Assembly: GCA_020719775.1 (NCBI GenBank)
Contig: DYPS01000003.1
Location: forward strand, 32,937 to 68,657
Length of the DNA: 35,721 nt
From: Desulfosporosinus sp.
GTDB lineage: Bacteria > Campylobacterota > Campylobacteria > Campylobacterales > Arcobacteraceae
Direction: 5' to 3'
In this document: in pieces, positions 33,563 through 35,721 of the stretch
Layout: the number at the start of each line of letters is the position of its first letter
Numbering within the stretch: position 1 is the first letter of the stretch
Notes under the pieces: model-generated
What the model was told of the DNA's origin: nothing
Databases searched by the model: none
Seen by the model: the letters and a program-made list of their open reading frames with translations, nothing else
Made by a program: the position numbers and the translations under genes

Positions 33563-34780
33563 ATGTTTGATGAAATAGAATTTGATAGAATAAAACGCCT
33601 ACCAAAATATGTTTTTGCTCAAGTGGGTGAACTAAAAATGGCACAAAGGAGAGCAGGTCATGATGTCATAGATTTTTCCATGGGAAATCCAGATGGGGAT
33701 ACGCCAGAACACATCAGAAAAAAACTTATTGAATCTGCACAAAAAACAAAAGTTCATGGCTATTCAGCTTCAAAAGGAATACCAAAACTACTTATAGCAA
33801 TATCAGATTGGTACAAACGAAGATACGATGTAGATCTTGATCCTCAAACAGAATGTGTCGCAACAATGGGAAGCAAAGAAGGATATGCTCATCTAGCCTA
33901 TGCCATCACGAATCCTGGTGATGTTGCTGTTGTCCCGGATCCAACTTATCCAATCCACAGTTATGCATTTATTTTGGCAGGTGGAAATGTTGTAAAATTT
34001 GAGCTTATTTTTGATGAAGATTACAAAGTAAATGAAGATAAATTTTTTGAAGATTTAGAAAGAGTTTTCAAAGGAAGTTCACCAAAGCCAAAATATGTTG
34101 TTGTAAATTTCCCTCATAATCCAACAACAGCAACTGTTACACCAGATTTCTACATAAGAATAGTAGCAATGGCAAAAAGAGAGAGATTTTATATTATCTC
34201 TGATATTGCATATGGAGACTTAACTTTTGATGGATATAAAACCCCCTCCATCATGGAGGTTCCAGGTGCCAAAGATGTCGCAATTGAAAGCTTTACGCTC
34301 AGTAAATCATACAATATGGCTGGATGGAGAGTTGGATTTTTCGTTGGAAATCGAAAACTTATTGGTGCATTGCAAAAAATTAAATCGTGGCTTGATTATG
34401 GTATGTTTACTCCAATTCAAGTATCGGCAACTATAGCTTTAAATGGTGATCAACAATGTGTTAAAGATATTACAGACAAATATGATCATAGACAGAATGT
34501 TTTATTGGAAGCATTTTCGAGAGCCGGATGGAAAATTAAAAAAAATAGAGCAACAATGTTTGTATGGGCTAAAATTCCTGATTGTGTCGCACATCTTGGA
34601 AGCTTAGAATTCAGTAAAAAACTTCTTGTAGAAGCGGATGTTGCCGTAGCTCCTGGTATTGGATTCGGTGAATATGGTGATCAATATGTAAGAATTGCAT
34701 TAATTGAAAATGATAAAAGAATCAGACAAGCAGCTAAAAATATCAAAGCTTTTTTAGCAAGCTATGAAAATAAAAAATAA
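33563..34780 (+). CDS. alaC: Class I PLP-dependent aminotransferase, AlaC-like (glutamate-pyruvate transaminase)
   Basis: A 405-residue fold-type I aminotransferase. The match to Escherichia coli AlaC, as I remember it, runs along the whole length: RLPKYVFAQVGELKMAQRR, DFSMGNPDGDTPEHI, TMGSKEGYAHL, VPDPTYPIHSYAF, SIMEVPGAKDVA, LSKSYNMAGWRVGF with the PLP Lys248, and PGIGFGEYGDQYVRIALIEN. It should interconvert pyruvate and alanine. Related LL-diaminopimelate aminotransferases (DapL) are less similar. The start at 33563 follows AAAGGA; an in-frame ATG at 33530 lacks such a site. Ends at a probable terminator. Confidence 0.87.
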   Translation: MFDEIEFDRIKRLPKYVFAQVGELKMAQRRAGHDVIDFSMGNPDGDTPEHIRKKLIESAQKTKVHGYSASKGIPKLLIAISDWYKRRYDVDLDPQTECVATMGSKEGYAHLAYAITNPGDVAVVPDPTYPIHSYAFILAGGNVVKFELIFDEDYKVNEDKFFEDLERVFKGSSPKPKYVVVNFPHNPTTATVTPDFYIRIVAMAKRERFYIISDIAYGDLTFDGYKTPSIMEVPGAKDVAIESFTLSKSYNMAGWRVGFFVGNRKLIGALQKIKSWLDYGMFTPIQVSATIALNGDQQCVKDITDKYDHRQNVLLEAFSRAGWKIKKNRATMFVWAKIPDCVAHLGSLEFSKKLLVEADVAVAPGIGFGEYGDQYVRIALIENDKRIRQAAKNIKAFLASYENKK

Positions 34781-34790
34781 TCTCAAAGGG

Positions 34791-34826
34791 AGTGTAAGTC
34801 TTATTTTGATAGACTTCACTGTTTTT
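34791..34826 (+). terminator. Probable intrinsic terminator of the aminotransferase gene
   Basis: AGTG-T-AAGTCT (34791-34801) pairs with AGACTT-CACT (34811-34820), giving a 10-bp stem with one bulged T and a nine-base loop. G plus five T residues follow. It lies ten bases after the stop codon and before rsmA. Confidence 0.6.
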
Positions 34827-34848
34827 AAAAATAGAAAGATACAATAAA

Positions 34849-35622
34849 ATGATAAAAGCGAAGAAAAAGTACGGGCAAAATTTCCTCAAGGATGAGTCTG
34901 TGCTTATCAAAATCATCGAATCGATGCCCAAAAACAACAATAAAGTTGTTGAAATTGGGCCTGGCTTAGGTGATTTGACAAAACAACTTGTCAAGTACAA
35001 AGATGTGAAAGCTTATGAGGTCGATAGAGACTTGTACTCTATCTTAATGGTTGAATTTATAAATGAGATAAGTTCTGGAAAACTAGTTTTAGTCTTAACG
35101 GATGTTCTAGAAGTCTGGAATGAAAACTCATCGCTACATGAAGAGAAGTATGACTTGATAGCAAATCTTCCTTACTATATAGCGACAAATATAATTTTAA
35201 ATGCATTTGACGATAATAATTGTGAGAACATTATCGTTATGGTTCAAAAGGAAGTTGCTGATAAATTTACAGCTACTTCTGGGAATAGTGATTTTTCCGC
35301 TTTGGGCGTTATTTCTGAGCTACTTTGTCTAAAAAGAGAAGTAGTTATAGAAGTTCCTCCAACAAGTTTTAATCCACCACCAAAAGTGGATTCTTCGGTT
35401 ATCTTTCTAAGTAAAGATATGTCAAAAAGTATCGATAGTAAATTTAATAAATTCCTAAAAGTTGCTTTTTCTCAACCAAGAAAAAAACTGATAAAAAATC
35501 TCTCTTCCGCGTATGATAAAGAAAAATTAACTTCTTTATTCCTTGAACTCAGTATAAATGACAATATTAGACCTCATGAGCTAAGTTCATCTTTGTATAG
35601 CCAAATTTACACTAGTTTATAA
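34849..35622 (+). CDS. rsmA: 16S rRNA (adenine-N6,N6)-dimethyltransferase (KsgA)
   Basis: Dimethylates A1518 and A1519 in helix 45 of 16S rRNA and acts as a late checkpoint in 30S assembly. The 257-residue product starts MIKAKKKYGQNFLKDESV (the KxxGQNFL family N-terminus). It has SAM motif I VVEIGPGLGDLTKQL, the acid in AYEVDRDLY, the catalytic NLPYYIATNII (NLPY) and VVIEVPPTSFNPPPKVDS. The next gene appears to be rnj, the arrangement in Helicobacter pylori. Confidence 0.96.
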   Translation: MIKAKKKYGQNFLKDESVLIKIIESMPKNNNKVVEIGPGLGDLTKQLVKYKDVKAYEVDRDLYSILMVEFINEISSGKLVLVLTDVLEVWNENSSLHEEKYDLIANLPYYIATNIILNAFDDNNCENIIVMVQKEVADKFTATSGNSDFSALGVISELLCLKREVVIEVPPTSFNPPPKVDSSVIFLSKDMSKSIDSKFNKFLKVAFSQPRKKLIKNLSSAYDKEKLTSLFLELSINDNIRPHELSSSLYSQIYTSL

Positions 35623-35641
35623 ATCTTTTTTGATTTATAAA
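35616..35641 (+). repeat. Perfect AT-rich inverted repeat over the rsmA stop codon
   Basis: TTTATAAATC (35616-35625), six T residues, then GATTTATAAA (35632-35641): a 10-bp perfect palindrome with a six-base loop that includes the rsmA stop codon. It may be a weak terminator or mRNA-stabilising hairpin, or part of the leader of the next gene. Confidence 0.45.
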
Positions 35642-35665
35642 GAATACAATATAAAAGAGGAAAAT

Positions 35666-35721
35666 ATGGAAAATACAAGCTGCGAAGAGATAGTAATTAA
35701 AAACAATACAAATGAGAGTAC
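35666..35721 (+). CDS. rnj: Start of a gene, probably ribonuclease J (partial)
   Basis: An ATG preceded by AAGAGGAAAAT opens a frame that runs to the window edge (18 full codons, starting MENTSCEEIVIKNNTNES). This is a polar, low-complexity leader with no domain in view. The assignment to rnj rests on position: in Campylobacterota rsmA is followed by rnj, whose product has a long disordered N-terminal extension. The next bases would settle it. Confidence 0.5.
   Translation, partial: MENTSCEEIVIKNNTNES

Noticed and set aside
33563-34780. LL-diaminopimelate aminotransferase (dapL)
   Set aside because: Similarity along the full length is greater to AlaC as I remember it; DapL is the usual automatic label for this family but not the best fit.
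1-35721. CRISPR arrays, insertion sequences, prophage, tRNA or rRNA genes
   Set aside because: No regularly spaced repeats, transposase motifs, phage genes or RNA-gene signatures were found by eye on either strand.

Overview
This window is AT-rich, densely packed chromosomal DNA from a member of the Campylobacterota (the former Epsilonproteobacteria). The evidence is gene order and lineage-restricted families: lspA-glmM-rpsT-prfA, cdsA-dxr, a four-subunit pyruvate:ferredoxin oxidoreductase in the order gamma-delta-alpha-beta, tatA-argS, rlmB-periplasmic protein-aminotransferase, rsmA followed by what looks like rnj, a UPF0323 lipoprotein next to a glutathionylspermidine-synthase-like protein, and a DUF2018 (HP0242-like) protein. 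The genus cannot be fixed from sequence alone; a free-living Sulfurimonas-, Arcobacter- or Sulfurospirillum-like organism fits better than a host-adapted Helicobacter.

Layout. 1-3112 (minus): an incomplete AmmeMemoRadiSam pair (amrA-amrS), then glmM-lspA. 3309-10222 (plus): rpsT, prfA, an NFACT/RqcH-like protein, cdsA, dxr, a small alpha/beta hydrolase, tsaD, rpmI and rplT. A bidirectional terminator then separates rplT from a secreted DsrE-like gene (minus). 10858-15308 (plus): a HAD phosphatase, porGDAB and ppnP. 15311-19766 (minus): aroK-hisD-DUF2018-fluC-tatA-argS. 19798-21964 (minus): a decayed SulP transporter downstream of an intact Kef-type antiporter. 22056-25477 (plus): queF, an unrecognised helix-turn-helix/coiled-coil protein, and a FrdA/FrdB-like pair with no membrane anchor. 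25485-31840 (minus): a long tightly packed run, hisF-methyltransferase-nucleoside phosphorylase-rlmN-small membrane ORF-gltX-UPF0323-ygiC-like. 32013-35721 (plus): rlmB, a periplasmic protein, an AlaC-like aminotransferase, rsmA and the start of a probable rnj.

How the genes work together. Most are housekeeping: translation and its quality control (rpsT, prfA, rpmI, rplT, tsaD, argS, gltX, rlmN, rlmB, rsmA, NFACT), envelope and isoprenoid synthesis (glmM, lspA, cdsA, dxr), and amino-acid synthesis (hisD, hisF, aroK). POR links pyruvate, acetyl-CoA and ferredoxin, as expected for anaerobic or microaerobic metabolism or a reductive TCA cycle. The anchor-less FrdAB-like pair could belong to the same low-potential carbon metabolism.

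I saw no CRISPR array, insertion sequence, prophage, tRNA or rRNA, and no obvious new multi-gene system. The points most worth a second look are: an rlmN that seems to start at ATT; a 38-residue membrane ORF with a strong Shine-Dalgarno sequence between rlmN and gltX; the soluble FrdAB-like pair whose usual three-iron cluster site carries an extra cysteine; the SulP gene caught in decay after an in-frame internal deletion; and a perfect 9-bp inverted repeat over the promoter of the secreted DsrE-like gene. No stretch longer than about 200 bases lacks a gene.
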